Source of the DNA: an uncultured Clostridium sp.
GTDB taxonomy: Bacteria > Bacillota > Clostridia > Clostridiales > Clostridiaceae
DNA: 64,000 nt
Direction of reading: 5' to 3'
Assembly (NCBI GenBank): GCA_903789665.1
Contig: CAIFEX010000001.1
Location: 82,748-146,747 of the forward strand
Part shown: positions 1 to 9,970 of the stretch, piece after piece
How the letters are laid out: the number at the start of each line of letters is the position of its first letter
How positions within the stretch are numbered: position 1 is the stretch's first letter
The notes under the pieces: generated by a model
Databases searched by the model: none
Told to the model about the DNA's origin: nothing
Seen by the model: only the letters and a program-made list of their open reading frames with translations
Translations under genes and position numbers: made by a program

Positions 1-137
1 GAGCCCAAATCTTGGATTTGGTGCGAGTCGCTTACTCCGCCGGACCAAAGGGAGGTGGAGTTACCTAGGTTGGGAGCCCAAATCTTGGATTTGGTGCGAG
101 TCGCTTACTCCGCCGGACCAAAGGGAGGCGGAGTTAC
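1..137. repeat. Tandem GC-rich hairpin repeat, two copies
   Basis: Two 64-bp copies (1-64 and 74-137) start 73 bp apart and differ by a single base (T56 versus C129). Each copy contains a small hairpin (CCAAATC, TTG loop, GATTTGG) and a larger one (ACTCCGCC paired with GGCGGAGT; one G-U pair in copy 1). The unit is clearly richer in G+C than the surrounding A/T-rich DNA. It sits at the window edge, so further copies may lie upstream. No reading frame is convincing. It looks like an intergenic dispersed repeat, but the family is not identified. Confidence 0.8.
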
Positions 138-401
138 TAATGTGACATACTATTGGATATTTTATCATAGTATAAGGTAACATAAATAATATATGTAATA
201 TACTATTTACAAAAGTATTAGTAGGATATATAATGATTTGTATTGATATTGATTTTTTGAACTTATAGAAATTGCAGGGCGGTACTCGGTTTATGGGGGA
301 AAAGGAGTTTTCCTGTAAATAGAAGTATCTATGATGAAATATTTATTATATGTAGTTTAAATGAATTTAATAAATGAATACAAAAAATAAATAAAATTCA
401 A

Positions 402-430
402 TTGAAATAATTTTGTTACTTATATATAAT
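402..430 (+). promoter_or_regulatory. Sigma-A-type promoter of pyc
   Basis: TTGAAA at 402-407 and TATAAT at 425-430 are separated by 17 bp, a near-consensus vegetative promoter about 80 bp before the pyc start. The rest of the 141-512 gap is A/T-rich and shows nothing else beyond a small hairpin at 298-313 (GGAAAA/TTTTCC). Confidence 0.7.
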
Positions 431-512
431 AGTGTTATGTCATTTAGATTTAACTATATAAATTAATAAATATGCAGCATTTTTAATTTTTATTAAGGGG
501 GATGAGTGATCT

Positions 513-3500
513 ATGAGAAAATTTAAAAGAGTGCTTGTGGCAAATAGAGGAGAAATTGCCATAAGAATAATCAGAGCCTGTCAAGAATTAGGAATAACTA
601 CTATAGCTATATATTCTAATGAAGATAAAAGATCTCTTTTTAGAACTAAAGCTGACGAGTCCTATTTGATAGGAAAAGACAAAGATCCTGTGGGAGCATA
701 CCTGGATATTGACGAGATAATAAATGTAGCATTGGAGAAGAATGCAGATGCAATACATCCTGGATATGGATTCCTTGCAGAAAATCCTGAATTCGCGAGA
801 AAATGTGAAGAAACAGGTATAGAATTTATCGGGCCTACTTCAAATATGATGGAAATGCTTGGTGATAAAATAAAATCAAAAATCGCCGCAAAGAAAGTCA
901 AAGTACCGACAATACCGGGGGTTCAAAAACCTATACGGACAGAGCAGGAAGCGCTGGAATCTGCAAGATTTTGCGGATACCCGGTTATGATTAAAGCAGC
1001 AGCTGGCGGCGGCGGCAGAGGCATGAGGATAGTGAGAAAAGAAGAGGAGCTTATAGACGCATACAATAGTGCAAAGAACGAATCCCAAAAGGCCTTTGGA
1101 TCCGGAGACATATTCATAGAGAAATATATTGAAAACCCCAAACATATTGAAGTTCAAGTACTTGGTGATAAATATGGCAACATGGTTCATTTATATGAAA
1201 GAGATTGTTCTATCCAGAGAAGACATCAAAAGGTAATAGAATTTACTCCGGCCATAGCTCTTTCGAAGGAAAAGAGAAATGAAATATGTGAAGACGCACT
1301 GAAAATTGCTAGAAGTATAGGTTATAGAAGTGCGGGAACACTGGAGTTTTTAGTTGACAAAAGTGGAAATCACTATTTTATAGAGATGAATACGAGAATT
1401 CAAGTGGAACATACAGTAAGTGAAATGGTTACGGGAATAGATATTGTTCAGGCCCAGATACTCATAGCAGAAGGTTATCCGCTTGATTCAAAGGAAATAG
1501 GAATAAATTCTCAAAGTGATATTAAATTAAATGGTTATGCCATACAGTGCAGGGTTACTACGGAAGATCCACTTAATAATTTTGCACCGGACACTGGAAG
1601 AATTGATATGTACAGGACAGGATCCGGGTTTGGAATAAGACTTGACGGCGGCAACGGATTTACGGGGGCGGTTATAAGTCCTTATTATGACAGCCTGCTT
1701 GTAAAAGATATATCATGGTCTAGGACTTTTGAAGATGCAATAAGAAAATCAATACGTTCCCTGAAAGAGACTGTTATCTCGGGAGTAAAGACAAATGCCC
1801 AATTCTTGATAAATGTATTGAGCAGTGAGAAGTTCAGGAGAGGACAATGTGACACTAATTTCATAGAGGATACCCCTGAACTGTTTGATATAAAGCCCAA
1901 GCCGGATGAAGAACTGAGAATAATGAAATTTATAGGAGAAAAGGTGATAAACGAAACTCACGGCAAAAAACCAGATTTCAATGTTCCAGTTGTACCGGAG
2001 GTTAAAAAGGAAGCAAATTTGTCAGGAACCAAACAGATATTGGATCAAAAGGGACCGGATGGCCTTGTGGATTGGATAAAATCCCAGAAGAAACTTTTGA
2101 TTACGGACACTACCATGAGGGATGCACATCAGTCTCTTATGGCTACTAGAATGAGGACCAGGGATATGCTAAAAATAGCAGATGCCCAGTCCGTGCTGAC
2201 CAAAGATCTGTTTTCTATGGAAATGTGGGGAGGAGCCACATTTGATGTAGCCTATAGATTTTTGAAGGAATCTCCATGGGAGAGACTTGAGAAATTGAGA
2301 GAAAAAATACCTAATATATTATTCCAAATGCTCCTGAGAGGTGCAAATGCTGTAGGATATAAGAATTATCCTGACAATGTCATAAGGGAATTTATAAAAC
2401 AGTCTGCTAAATCAGGTATTGATGTATTTAGGATATTTGATTCCCTGAATTGGCTTAAAGGTATGGAAGTTGCCATAGATGAAGTGGCAAACCAGGGTAA
2501 GATAGCCGAAGCCTGCATGTGTTATACGGGAGATGTCCTCGATGACAAAAAAGATAAATATACGTTGAAATATTATGTTGATCTGGCTAAAAGCATAGAA
2601 AAAGCCGGTGCTCACATTTTGGGAATAAAGGATATGTCCTCTCTCTTGAAACCTTATGCAGCGTATAAGCTTATAAAAGCTCTTAAGAATGAAATATCCA
2701 TACCAATCCACCTTCATACCCATGACACTACGGGAAATGGAGTTGCTACACTTATTATGGCTTCTCAGGCAGGAGTTGATGTTGTGGATACCGCCTTCAG
2801 TAGTATGTCGGGACTTACAAGCCAGCCGTCACTCAACTCTTTGGTAGCGGCATTACAGCATACAGAGAGAGATACGGGACTTGATTTGGATAATATCCAG
2901 AAAATGTCAGATTATTGGCAGGATGTGAGGCCGGTATACAGTCAGTTTGAATCGGGCCTCAAGTCCAGCACTGCTGAGATATACAAATACGAAATTCCAG
3001 GAGGTCAGTATTCCAATTTAAAACCGCAGGTTGAAAGTTTTGGATTGGGAGATCGTTTTGAGGATGTAAAAAATATGTACACCAGGGTAAACAAGATGCT
3101 TGGAAACATAGTTAAAGTGACTCCGTCTTCAAAAGTTGTGGGCGATCTGGCCATATTCATGGTGCAAAACAATTTGGACGAAAAGAATATATATGAAAAA
3201 GGAAAGAATTTAAACTTCCCTGACTCCACAGTTTCTTATTTTAAGGGCATGATGGGCCAACCCATGGGAGGATTCCCTGAAAAGCTCCAGAAGCTTGTAT
3301 TGAAAGGGGAAAAACCATTAGCCGGAAGACCGGGAGAATTTTTGCCGCCTGAAGATTTCTCAAAGATAGAAGATTATTTGAGCGGGAAATACAAGAGAAA
3401 ATTTGATGAAAAAGAGATTATCAGTTATGCTCTTTACCCCGACGTATTTGAAGATTATCTGAAGTTTGTGGATGAGTTTGGAGATCTCAGCCATATGGAG

Positions 3501-3947
3501 AGCAGTACATTTTTCTATGGACTTTCCGTAGGTGAACTTTGTGAAGTTGAAGTAGGAGAAGGCCGCAGTTTATATGTACAGCTTCTTGAGATCACGGAAG
3601 CCGACTCTGAAGGATACAGATTCTTGGTATTTGAGATAAATGGTAACAAGAGAGACATAAGAATGAAGGATAAGTCATTTTCCAGAGGTGCTGCAGTTCA
3701 GGAAAATTCGTCTGTAATGGCAGATCCCAACAATGACCAGGAAATAGGGGCAAGTATACCGGGAAATATTGTTAAAGTGCTTGTGAAAACTGGAGATGAA
3801 GTTAAAGAGGGCCAGAATTTAATTGTAATAGAGGCTATGAAAATGGAGACAAATGTTACAGCCAATGTTTCAGGAGCAGTTGAAGGAATATTTGTAAAAG
3901 AAGGACAGAGGGTTAAAACCGGAGAACTCTTGCTAAAACTGAAATAG
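513..3947 (+). CDS. pyc: Pyruvate carboxylase
   Basis: Biotin-dependent, ATP-driven carboxylation of pyruvate to oxaloacetate in the cytoplasm; it feeds the TCA branch and aspartate-family synthesis. The 1144-residue protein has the full single-chain order. Biotin carboxylase comes first (residues 1-450, glycine-rich ATP loop AAAGGGGRGM and the EMNTRIQVEH motif). The carboxyltransferase follows from about residue 530 (starts near TTMRDAHQSL). A C-terminal biotinyl domain carries EAMKMET, with Lys1110 as the expected biotin site. The length is usual for bacterial Pyc. The ATG is preceded by AAGGGGG about 12 bases upstream, a slightly long spacing. Its own promoter and terminator make it monocistronic. 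Confidence 0.97.
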   Translation: MRKFKRVLVANRGEIAIRIIRACQELGITTIAIYSNEDKRSLFRTKADESYLIGKDKDPVGAYLDIDEIINVALEKNADAIHPGYGFLAENPEFARKCEETGIEFIGPTSNMMEMLGDKIKSKIAAKKVKVPTIPGVQKPIRTEQEALESARFCGYPVMIKAAAGGGGRGMRIVRKEEELIDAYNSAKNESQKAFGSGDIFIEKYIENPKHIEVQVLGDKYGNMVHLYERDCSIQRRHQKVIEFTPAIALSKEKRNEICEDALKIARSIGYRSAGTLEFLVDKSGNHYFIEMNTRIQVEHTVSEMVTGIDIVQAQILIAEGYPLDSKEIGINSQSDIKLNGYAIQCRVTTEDPLNNFAPDTGRIDMYRTGSGFGIRLDGGNGFTGAVISPYYDSLLVKDISWSRTFEDAIRKSIRSLKETVISGVKTNAQFLINVLSSEKFRRGQCDTNFIEDTPELFDIKPKPDEELRIMKFIGEKVINETHGKKPDFNVPVVPEVKKEANLSGTKQILDQKGPDGLVDWIKSQKKLLITDTTMRDAHQSLMATRMRTRDMLKIADAQSVLTKDLFSMEMWGGATFDVAYRFLKESPWERLEKLREKIPNILFQMLLRGANAVGYKNYPDNVIREFIKQSAKSGIDVFRIFDSLNWLKGMEVAIDEVANQGKIAEACMCYTGDVLDDKKDKYTLKYYVDLAKSIEKAGAHILGIKDMSSLLKPYAAYKLIKALKNEISIPIHLHTHDTTGNGVATLIMASQAGVDVVDTAFSSMSGLTSQPSLNSLVAALQHTERDTGLDLDNIQKMSDYWQDVRPVYSQFESGLKSSTAEIYKYEIPGGQYSNLKPQVESFGLGDRFEDVKNMYTRVNKMLGNIVKVTPSSKVVGDLAIFMVQNNLDEKNIYEKGKNLNFPDSTVSYFKGMMGQPMGGFPEKLQKLVLKGEKPLAGRPGEFLPPEDFSKIEDYLSGKYKRKFDEKEIISYALYPDVFEDYLKFVDEFGDLSHMESSTFFYGLSVGELCEVEVGEGRSLYVQLLEITEADSEGYRFLVFEINGNKRDIRMKDKSFSRGAAVQENSSVMADPNNDQEIGASIPGNIVKVLVKTGDEVKEGQNLIVIEAMKMETNVTANVSGAVEGIFVKEGQRVKTGELLLKLK

Positions 3948-3970
3948 ACATGATTTTACATGGATTATAT

Positions 3971-4010
3971 ATGGACACTGCTAAAAAATTTAGTGGTGTC
4001 CATTGCTTTT
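3971..4010 (+). terminator. Rho-independent terminator of pyc
   Basis: ATGGACAC and GTGTCCAT form the base of a 15-bp imperfect stem over an A/T loop, followed by TGCTTTT. It lies 24 bp past the pyc stop. Confidence 0.7.
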
Positions 4011-4124
4011 AAAGTTAAATTGTGCATCTTCACTAAGTTATTTATATATGTTAAAATAATATATTAATGATAAAATTTTACCTGGGAAATATAATAAATA
4101 TATAGGTGAAAGAGGGGCAAGATA

Positions 4125-4994
4125 ATGGAGAACATAGGATTGGTTTTAGAGGGCGGAGGAATGAGAGGCCTGTATACTGCCGGAGTACTTGATCTATTTA
4201 TGGAAAAGAATTTATATTTACCTTATATTATAGGAGTTTCCATGGGGGCTTGTAATGCTTGCTCCTATATTTCCAGACAGAAGGGAAGAAACAAGAAAAT
4301 AAATATAAACTATGTAGATGATCCCAGGTATTTGAGCTATAGAAATCTTATATTTAAAAAGGGAATTTTCGGGGCGGATTTTATCTTCAATGAAATACCC
4401 AATAAATTAGAAATATTTGACGTAGACGCTTTTAGCAATGCAAAAGAAAAGTTCATAGTTGGTGCCACGGATTGCCGCAGTGGAAAACCCGTATATTTCG
4501 AAAAGGATAAATGCAGGGGAGAAGAAATATTTAAGGCGGTAAGGGCTTCCAGCAGTTTGCCTTTTATGGCTCCAATAGTTAAATTTAAAGGGATGGATTT
4601 GCTTGATGGAGGGATTTCCGATCCTATTCCCATAAAAAAATCCATAAGGGATGGTAATAGGAAAAATATAATTATTTTGACTAGAAATAGAGATTACATA
4701 AAAAAACCTTTTAAAATGAAATTTCTGGCTAAAAAGATATATCCTGAATATAATGGGCTGGTAGAAGCTATGATAAATAGGTATAGAAGATATAACCTTA
4801 CTTTAAGCTATATAGAGAGGCTCAGAAAAAAAGGAGATGCTTTTGTAATCCGGCCTGAAAAGCCTTTGAGAGTTAGAAGAATAGAAAAAAATAAGTATAA
4901 GCTTATAGAATTGTATAATCAAGGATATAGGGAAGCACTTGGATGTTATGATGAATTGGAAAGCTGGATTAAAAAACAGAGAAAGGAGAATTAA
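4125..4994 (+). CDS. Patatin-like phospholipase (RssA/YjjU type)
   Basis: Predicted serine acyl hydrolase acting on lipids. The 289-residue protein carries all patatin signatures: the oxyanion-hole glycine loop GGGMRG near residue 11, the nucleophile elbow GVSMG with Ser39, and the DGG motif with Asp161, which together give the Ser-Asp dyad. There is no signal peptide, so it should be cytoplasmic or membrane-peripheral. The ribosome binding site is GAGGGG. The stop lies 4 bp before the start of the M16C peptidase gene, so the two are probably co-transcribed. The physiological substrate cannot be read from the sequence. Confidence 0.92.
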   Translation: MENIGLVLEGGGMRGLYTAGVLDLFMEKNLYLPYIIGVSMGACNACSYISRQKGRNKKININYVDDPRYLSYRNLIFKKGIFGADFIFNEIPNKLEIFDVDAFSNAKEKFIVGATDCRSGKPVYFEKDKCRGEEIFKAVRASSSLPFMAPIVKFKGMDLLDGGISDPIPIKKSIRDGNRKNIIILTRNRDYIKKPFKMKFLAKKIYPEYNGLVEAMINRYRRYNLTLSYIERLRKKGDAFVIRPEKPLRVRRIEKNKYKLIELYNQGYREALGCYDELESWIKKQRKEN

Positions 4995-4998
4995 TTAT

Positions 4999-7920
4999 AT
5001 GCAAGTAGGGAAAACTTACAGCGGCTTTAAGTTGATGGAACAGAAAAAATTGGAGGATATAAATTCTATTGGAATGCTTTTTTATCATGAAAAAAGCGGG
5101 GCGAGGTTGTTCTTCTTGAAAAATAAAGACGACAACAAGGTGTTTTCTATAAGTTTCAGGACTCCGCCGGATGACAGCAGGGGGGTGCCCCATATACTTG
5201 AACATTCTGTACTCTGCGGTTCGGAAAAATTTCCTGTTAAAGAGCCCTTTGTGGAATTGGTAAAGGGTTCTCTCAATACTTTTTTGAATGCAATGACTTT
5301 TCCTGATAAAACCATGTATCCGGTTGCAAGTGTAAATGACAGGGATTTCGAGAATCTTATGGATGTTTACCTTGATGCGGTTTTTCATCCCAATATATAT
5401 AAATATCCTGAAATAATGATGCAGGAAGGATGGCACTATGAATTAAACAGTAAAGAGGATGATATAACTTATAAAGGTGTGGTTTACAATGAAATGAAGG
5501 GAGCTTTCTCATCTCCGGAATCCATATTGTTTAGAAAGATGCTTGAATCCCTTTACCCGAATACACAATATGGAGTGGAATCGGGGGGAGATCCGGATAT
5601 AATACCGCAGCTTACCCAGCAGCAGTTCCTGGATTTTCACAGTAAATATTATCATCCGTCTAACAGCTATATATATTTGTATGGTAATATGGATATAGAG
5701 GAAAAGCTTAAGTTTTTGGATAGTGAATACTTGAGTCATTTTACTAAAAGATATATAGATTCTGCTGTACTGAAACAAAGACCCTTTCAGAATAGAAATG
5801 ATGTGACAACGGAATATCCTATTTCAAGTGCTGAGAAAGAGGAAAATAAGACCTTCTTAAGTTTGAATTATTCTGTTGGGACAGCCGTGGATAATGAATT
5901 GTATCTGGCTTTTGATATACTTGAGCATATGCTTTTGGAAACTCCGTACTCCCCGCTTAAAAAGGCCTTGATTGATGCCAAGGTAGGAAAAGATGTATTT
6001 GGCGTATTTGAATCCGGAATACTTCAGCCCATGTTTGGAATAGTGGTAAAAGGGTCCAATGAAAGGGAAAAAGCCAGATTTCAAAAAATAGTTGAAGATA
6101 CATTAAAAGATATTGTAAATAACGGTGTTGACAGGGAGTTGATGGAGGCATCCATAAACATAAAGGAGTTTCAGCTGAGAGAAGCGGATTATAAGGGATA
6201 TCCAAAGGGGCTTATATATGGCATGAGATGTATGGATGGATGGCTGTACGACAGAAAGCCGTGGCTTCATCTTGGCTATGAACCCGTACTGAACAAGATA
6301 AAATCTCAACTGGACAATAATTATTTTGAAAACCTTATTGACAGATATATTTTAAAAAATGGTCACAGTTCCATACTGACAGTTAAACCTAAAAGAGGAC
6401 TTGAAGAAAAAAAAGACGAATTATTGAAGAAAAAACTGAGAAATTTTAAAAACAGTCTTTCAGAAGATGAAATTCAAGGTATAATTCAAAATACATCGAG
6501 GTTGAAAAAAAGGCAGATGACTCGAGACAGCAGGGAGGATCTGATGAAGATACCTCTTTTGTCCATAGAGGATATAGAACCCAATGCCAAAAAACTTCAA
6601 TTTGTGGAGAAAAGGATACAGAATATAAAGACACTCTTTTATCCTGTGCCCACCAATGGAATATATTACATAAATCTTTATTTCGATACGGGGGGAGTAG
6701 AAGAGAAACTTATTCCGTATATATCACTTTTAGGTACTGTTCTCGGAAAAATAAGTACGAGGAATTATCATTATGATGAGCTGTCAAAGGAAATAAATAT
6801 ATATACTGGAGGAATAGATTATTATTCTCAGCCCTTTACAAAGAACGGTGACAGCAGGGAATTTTATCCTAAATTCATAGTGAAGTCAAAAGTTCTTGTA
6901 AATAATTTAGAAAAATTACTTTCTTTATTAAATGAAGTGATAAATTATACCAGGTTTGATGAAAAAAAGAGATTGAAGGAAATAATTCAAGAGACTAAAT
7001 CGAGAATTGAAATGAATATTTTTGAAAGAGGTCATATAGTGGTTGCAAATCACGTATCCTCGTATTTTTCACCTGCAAGTAAATATGAAGATATGTTGAG
7101 CGGACTGGAATTTTATAAATTCATATCTGATTTGGAAAATAATTTTGAAAGTAAAACGGAAGAAATAAGGCAAAATTTAGAAAAAGTTGCCAGCAGTATA
7201 TTTACCAGTAAAAATTTGATTTTAAATGTTACTTGCGATAAAAATGACTATGATAATTTTGAAAGCAGTGCAGGGAAACTTTTATCTGAATTTAAAAATA
7301 ACGGTGTTTCTAAAATCCCGTATAAATTTGATTTGAAAGCTAAAAATGAAGGACTTATGACGTCTTCCAAGATACAATATGTAGCTAAAGCTTATAATTA
7401 TATAGAGCTTGGTTATTCTTACAGCGGATGTTTGCAGGTGTTAAAATCCATAGCAAATTATGAATATCTGTGGAATCAGGTGAGAGTTCAGGGCGGTGCA
7501 TATGGAAGTTTTGCCTCCTTCCAGAGAAATGGAAATATGTTTTTTACATCCTATAGGGATCCAAACTTGAAGAATACCGTTGAAGTGTATGATGAAGCTG
7601 GAAAATTCTTTGAAAATTTCAATGCAGATGACAGACAGATGGTTAAATATATAATAGGAACTATATCCAATTTGGATTTTCCACTTTCACCTTCCATGGA
7701 AGGTGAAAGTGCTGTGGAGAATTATATAAAACACATAACTTATGAAGATCTGCAAAAAGAGAGAAGAGAAATACTAAACACCAAAGTTGAGGATATAAGG
7801 AAATGTTCAAAACTTATTTCTGATGCAATGGGTAAAAATAATATATGTGTTCTGGGCAATGAACAGAAAATAAAGGGAAACAAAAACATGTTCAAAAATT
7901 TAGTGAATTTATTTGAATAA
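4999..7920 (+). CDS. M16C metallopeptidase (presequence-protease-like)
   Basis: Zinc peptidase of the insulinase superfamily, subfamily M16C (Hyp/PreP/Cym1 type), which degrades short unfolded peptides inside a closed two-half chamber. The inverted zinc motif HILEH places zinc ligands at His65 and His69 with Glu68 catalytic; Glu165 in VVYNEMKG is the candidate third ligand. The length of 973 residues fits the family's four-domain architecture. I take the ATG at 4999 because AAAGGAG (4982-4988) sits ten bases upstream; an in-frame ATG at 4939 lies inside the patatin gene and lacks such a site. No export signal is seen, so it is probably cytoplasmic peptide turnover. Confidence 0.93.
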   Translation: MQVGKTYSGFKLMEQKKLEDINSIGMLFYHEKSGARLFFLKNKDDNKVFSISFRTPPDDSRGVPHILEHSVLCGSEKFPVKEPFVELVKGSLNTFLNAMTFPDKTMYPVASVNDRDFENLMDVYLDAVFHPNIYKYPEIMMQEGWHYELNSKEDDITYKGVVYNEMKGAFSSPESILFRKMLESLYPNTQYGVESGGDPDIIPQLTQQQFLDFHSKYYHPSNSYIYLYGNMDIEEKLKFLDSEYLSHFTKRYIDSAVLKQRPFQNRNDVTTEYPISSAEKEENKTFLSLNYSVGTAVDNELYLAFDILEHMLLETPYSPLKKALIDAKVGKDVFGVFESGILQPMFGIVVKGSNEREKARFQKIVEDTLKDIVNNGVDRELMEASINIKEFQLREADYKGYPKGLIYGMRCMDGWLYDRKPWLHLGYEPVLNKIKSQLDNNYFENLIDRYILKNGHSSILTVKPKRGLEEKKDELLKKKLRNFKNSLSEDEIQGIIQNTSRLKKRQMTRDSREDLMKIPLLSIEDIEPNAKKLQFVEKRIQNIKTLFYPVPTNGIYYINLYFDTGGVEEKLIPYISLLGTVLGKISTRNYHYDELSKEINIYTGGIDYYSQPFTKNGDSREFYPKFIVKSKVLVNNLEKLLSLLNEVINYTRFDEKKRLKEIIQETKSRIEMNIFERGHIVVANHVSSYFSPASKYEDMLSGLEFYKFISDLENNFESKTEEIRQNLEKVASSIFTSKNLILNVTCDKNDYDNFESSAGKLLSEFKNNGVSKIPYKFDLKAKNEGLMTSSKIQYVAKAYNYIELGYSYSGCLQVLKSIANYEYLWNQVRVQGGAYGSFASFQRNGNMFFTSYRDPNLKNTVEVYDEAGKFFENFNADDRQMVKYIIGTISNLDFPLSPSMEGESAVENYIKHITYEDLQKERREILNTKVEDIRKCSKLISDAMGKNNICVLGNEQKIKGNKNMFKNLVNLFE

Positions 7921-7933
7921 ATCAGATATAAAT

Positions 7934-7971
7934 ATCCACAATGCGGAAGAGAACTTATCCACATTGTGGAT
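7934..7971. terminator. Hairpin between convergent genes
   Basis: ATCCACAATG and CATTGTGGAT form a perfect 10-bp stem with an 18-base loop, followed by TAATTTTTATA on the plus strand. It lies between the peptidase stop (7920) and the cstA stop on the opposite strand (7978), and may stop transcription from both sides. Confidence 0.55.
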
Positions 7972-7977
7972 TAATTT

Positions 7978-9762
7978 TTATATTACAGTGTCTTTATTTG
8001 CAGCTTTTATATTCTTCAAATCCCTTATCCACACTTTGACACTCTCATATATTATGATTACGAGCAGTACCAGAAGTACTATGGAAAGTACGGCTAAAAG
8101 CATCTCGCCTTTTGGCAGGTAGTTGCCAAATACGTTTGAGATAGCAGCTGTAATGGTTATTATGGATATGGCCACCATAGGTATTATGGTTATCATAGCA
8201 TACTTTTGTTTTTTCATTTTTATGATTATGGTTGTACCAATAGCAAAAGCTATAGCTGCAAGCATCTGATTTGCAGTGCCGAACATTGGCCAGATGGTGC
8301 TTACATTGCCTGTATAGAGCAAATATCCCCAGGTAAAAGACATAAGAACGCTGAAAAACACTATATTTGCCCAGGAATTTCTCTTTGAGAAAGGCTTGTA
8401 TATTTTACCGAAAAGATCCTGAAGCAGATATCTGCCTATTCTGGTACCTGCATCTATTGTGGTCAAGATGAACAGCGCTTCAAACATTATGCAGAAATGA
8501 TACCAGTAGGACATCAGTCCCTCCATGCCTGGTATTTTATAAAATACATAGGACATACCTACTGCAAGGGATACACCTCCACCAGGCCTGCCTGCCAGGT
8601 TTTCACCCACCATCTGTGACAGCATGGGAAGCTCTTTTGGAATCATTCCAAGTTTTGCAAATACAGCTGGTGCAGAGTTTATGGCGAAGTAATCGGCTGT
8701 TGGAAGACAGGTTGCGGCTATCAGTGCCATAAGTGCTATAAAGGATTCTATGAGCATTGAACCGAAACCTATGGGCAGTATATCCTTTTCATTTGAAATG
8801 AGTTTGGGCGTAGTTCCGGAACTTATGAGAGAATGGAACCCCGACAGTGCACCACAGGCTATGGTTATGAATAGGAATGGGAACACTTTCCCCGGAATAA
8901 TAGGTCCTCCGCCTGCTGTGAATTTGGTAAGTGCCGGCATCTGGAGAGTTGGTCTGACAAATATGATACCTACTACCAGCAGTGCTATAACACCCAGTTT
9001 CATATATGTGCTTAAGTAATCTCTTGGCAGCATCAGCAGCCATACGGGAAGAACCGCAGCGCAGAAACCGTATATAGCCAGTATAAGTGACATCTGTTTA
9101 ACATTGAAAGTTAAATATGGAGCTATAGCCGTGTGCTGGATAACAGGTCCCAGGGCAACTCCGAGAATGATGAGTCCCATACCTATGACAGTACCTTCAG
9201 CTATTTTACCAGGCCTTATGAATTTAAGATAAATACCTACGAAAATTGCTACTGGAATGGTAAAACCAACTGTGAAAGTACCCCAGGGGCTGTTGTAGAG
9301 TGAATTGACAACTGGGAGTCCAAGACCTGCCAAGCTTATTATAAGTATAAATATGACTGCAATAGAAGTTATAAAACCCATTCTTTTTCCCAGGTTTTTT
9401 CTGGCAATTTCAGCAATGGATTCCCCGTTTTGTCTGACTGAAGCAAATAGAATCACCATATCGTGTACGGCACCAGCAAATACACCGCCTATTAAAATCC
9501 ACAGTGCACCGGGCAGGTAGCCGAATTGGGCTGCCAGTACAGGCCCAATTAATGGTCCTGCACCTGCAATTGCGGCAAAGTGATGGCCCAGAAGTATCCA
9601 TTTGTTGGTTGGAACGTAGTCATGACCGTCCTCGAATTTTTTAGACGGAACTTCCCTGGTTTCATCTAAAACCAGTACTTTGGCCGCAATCCAGGAGCCG
9701 TAAAATCTGTAGCCCAGAACTAATACAAGAGCTCCTATGATTACCAATACTAATGAGTTCAT
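7978..9762 (-). CDS. cstA: CstA-family transporter, copy 1
   Basis: Polytopic inner-membrane protein of the CstA family (594 residues). E. coli relatives (BtsT, CstA) take up pyruvate or are linked to peptide use during carbon starvation. The family signature is present in the N-terminal half (LGYRFYGSW, then GHHFAAIAGAGPLIGP and GALWILIGG), followed by many hydrophobic segments. It lies downstream of a second copy on the same strand. The central part (nucleotides 8471-9303) is identical to copy 2, while both ends have diverged. A direct-repeat operator candidate (9868-9894) precedes it. Pyruvate as the substrate is inferred from the family and from the neighbouring LytS/LytTR pair. Confidence 0.92.
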   Translation of the reverse strand: MNSLVLVIIGALVLVLGYRFYGSWIAAKVLVLDETREVPSKKFEDGHDYVPTNKWILLGHHFAAIAGAGPLIGPVLAAQFGYLPGALWILIGGVFAGAVHDMVILFASVRQNGESIAEIARKNLGKRMGFITSIAVIFILIISLAGLGLPVVNSLYNSPWGTFTVGFTIPVAIFVGIYLKFIRPGKIAEGTVIGMGLIILGVALGPVIQHTAIAPYLTFNVKQMSLILAIYGFCAAVLPVWLLMLPRDYLSTYMKLGVIALLVVGIIFVRPTLQMPALTKFTAGGGPIIPGKVFPFLFITIACGALSGFHSLISSGTTPKLISNEKDILPIGFGSMLIESFIALMALIAATCLPTADYFAINSAPAVFAKLGMIPKELPMLSQMVGENLAGRPGGGVSLAVGMSYVFYKIPGMEGLMSYWYHFCIMFEALFILTTIDAGTRIGRYLLQDLFGKIYKPFSKRNSWANIVFFSVLMSFTWGYLLYTGNVSTIWPMFGTANQMLAAIAFAIGTTIIIKMKKQKYAMITIIPMVAISIITITAAISNVFGNYLPKGEMLLAVLSIVLLVLLVIIIYESVKVWIRDLKNIKAANKDTVI

Positions 9763-9867
9763 ATGAATTCCCCCTATAAATTATTAACATAATATGTCAA
9801 TGACATTATAACATGAATATTCTTTAAATTCAGCAAATAATATGTGAAATGTTAAAAATGACATGTA

Positions 9868-9894
9868 AACGGTATTAATTCAAATGTAAATGGA
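9868..9894 (-). promoter_or_regulatory. Direct-repeat operator candidate before cstA copy 1
   Basis: Read on the minus strand, the hexamers TCCATT (9889-9894) and ACCGTT (9868-9873) start 21 bp apart, within the larger repeat family ATGTAAA(C/T)GG on the plus strand (9863 and 9884). Spacing of 21 bp between direct repeats is typical of LytTR regulators, and ACC(A/G)TT matches their core. Possible -10 elements downstream are TATTAT and TATAAT, with no good -35, as expected for an activated promoter. Confidence 0.55.
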
Positions 9895-9910
9895 ATTCAA
9901 TAAATAAAAA

Positions 9911-9950
9911 GTACAAAAAAATTGCCTCAAAATGTTTTGAGGCAATTTTT
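9911..9950 (-). terminator. Terminator of cstA copy 2
   Basis: A perfect 12-bp stem (ATTGCCTCAAAA paired with TTTTGAGGCAAT, loop TG) is flanked by A-runs on the left and T-runs on the right. It is therefore a good terminator for the minus-strand cstA copy 2 (stop at 9971) and could work in both directions. Confidence 0.85.
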
Positions 9951-9970
9951 ATCAAAAGTATTTACTGTTA

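Noticed and set aside
8750..9019. 89-residue plus-strand frame, repeated identically at 10749-11018
   Set aside because: It is antisense to both cstA genes and identical only because the underlying block is identical; no ribosome site.
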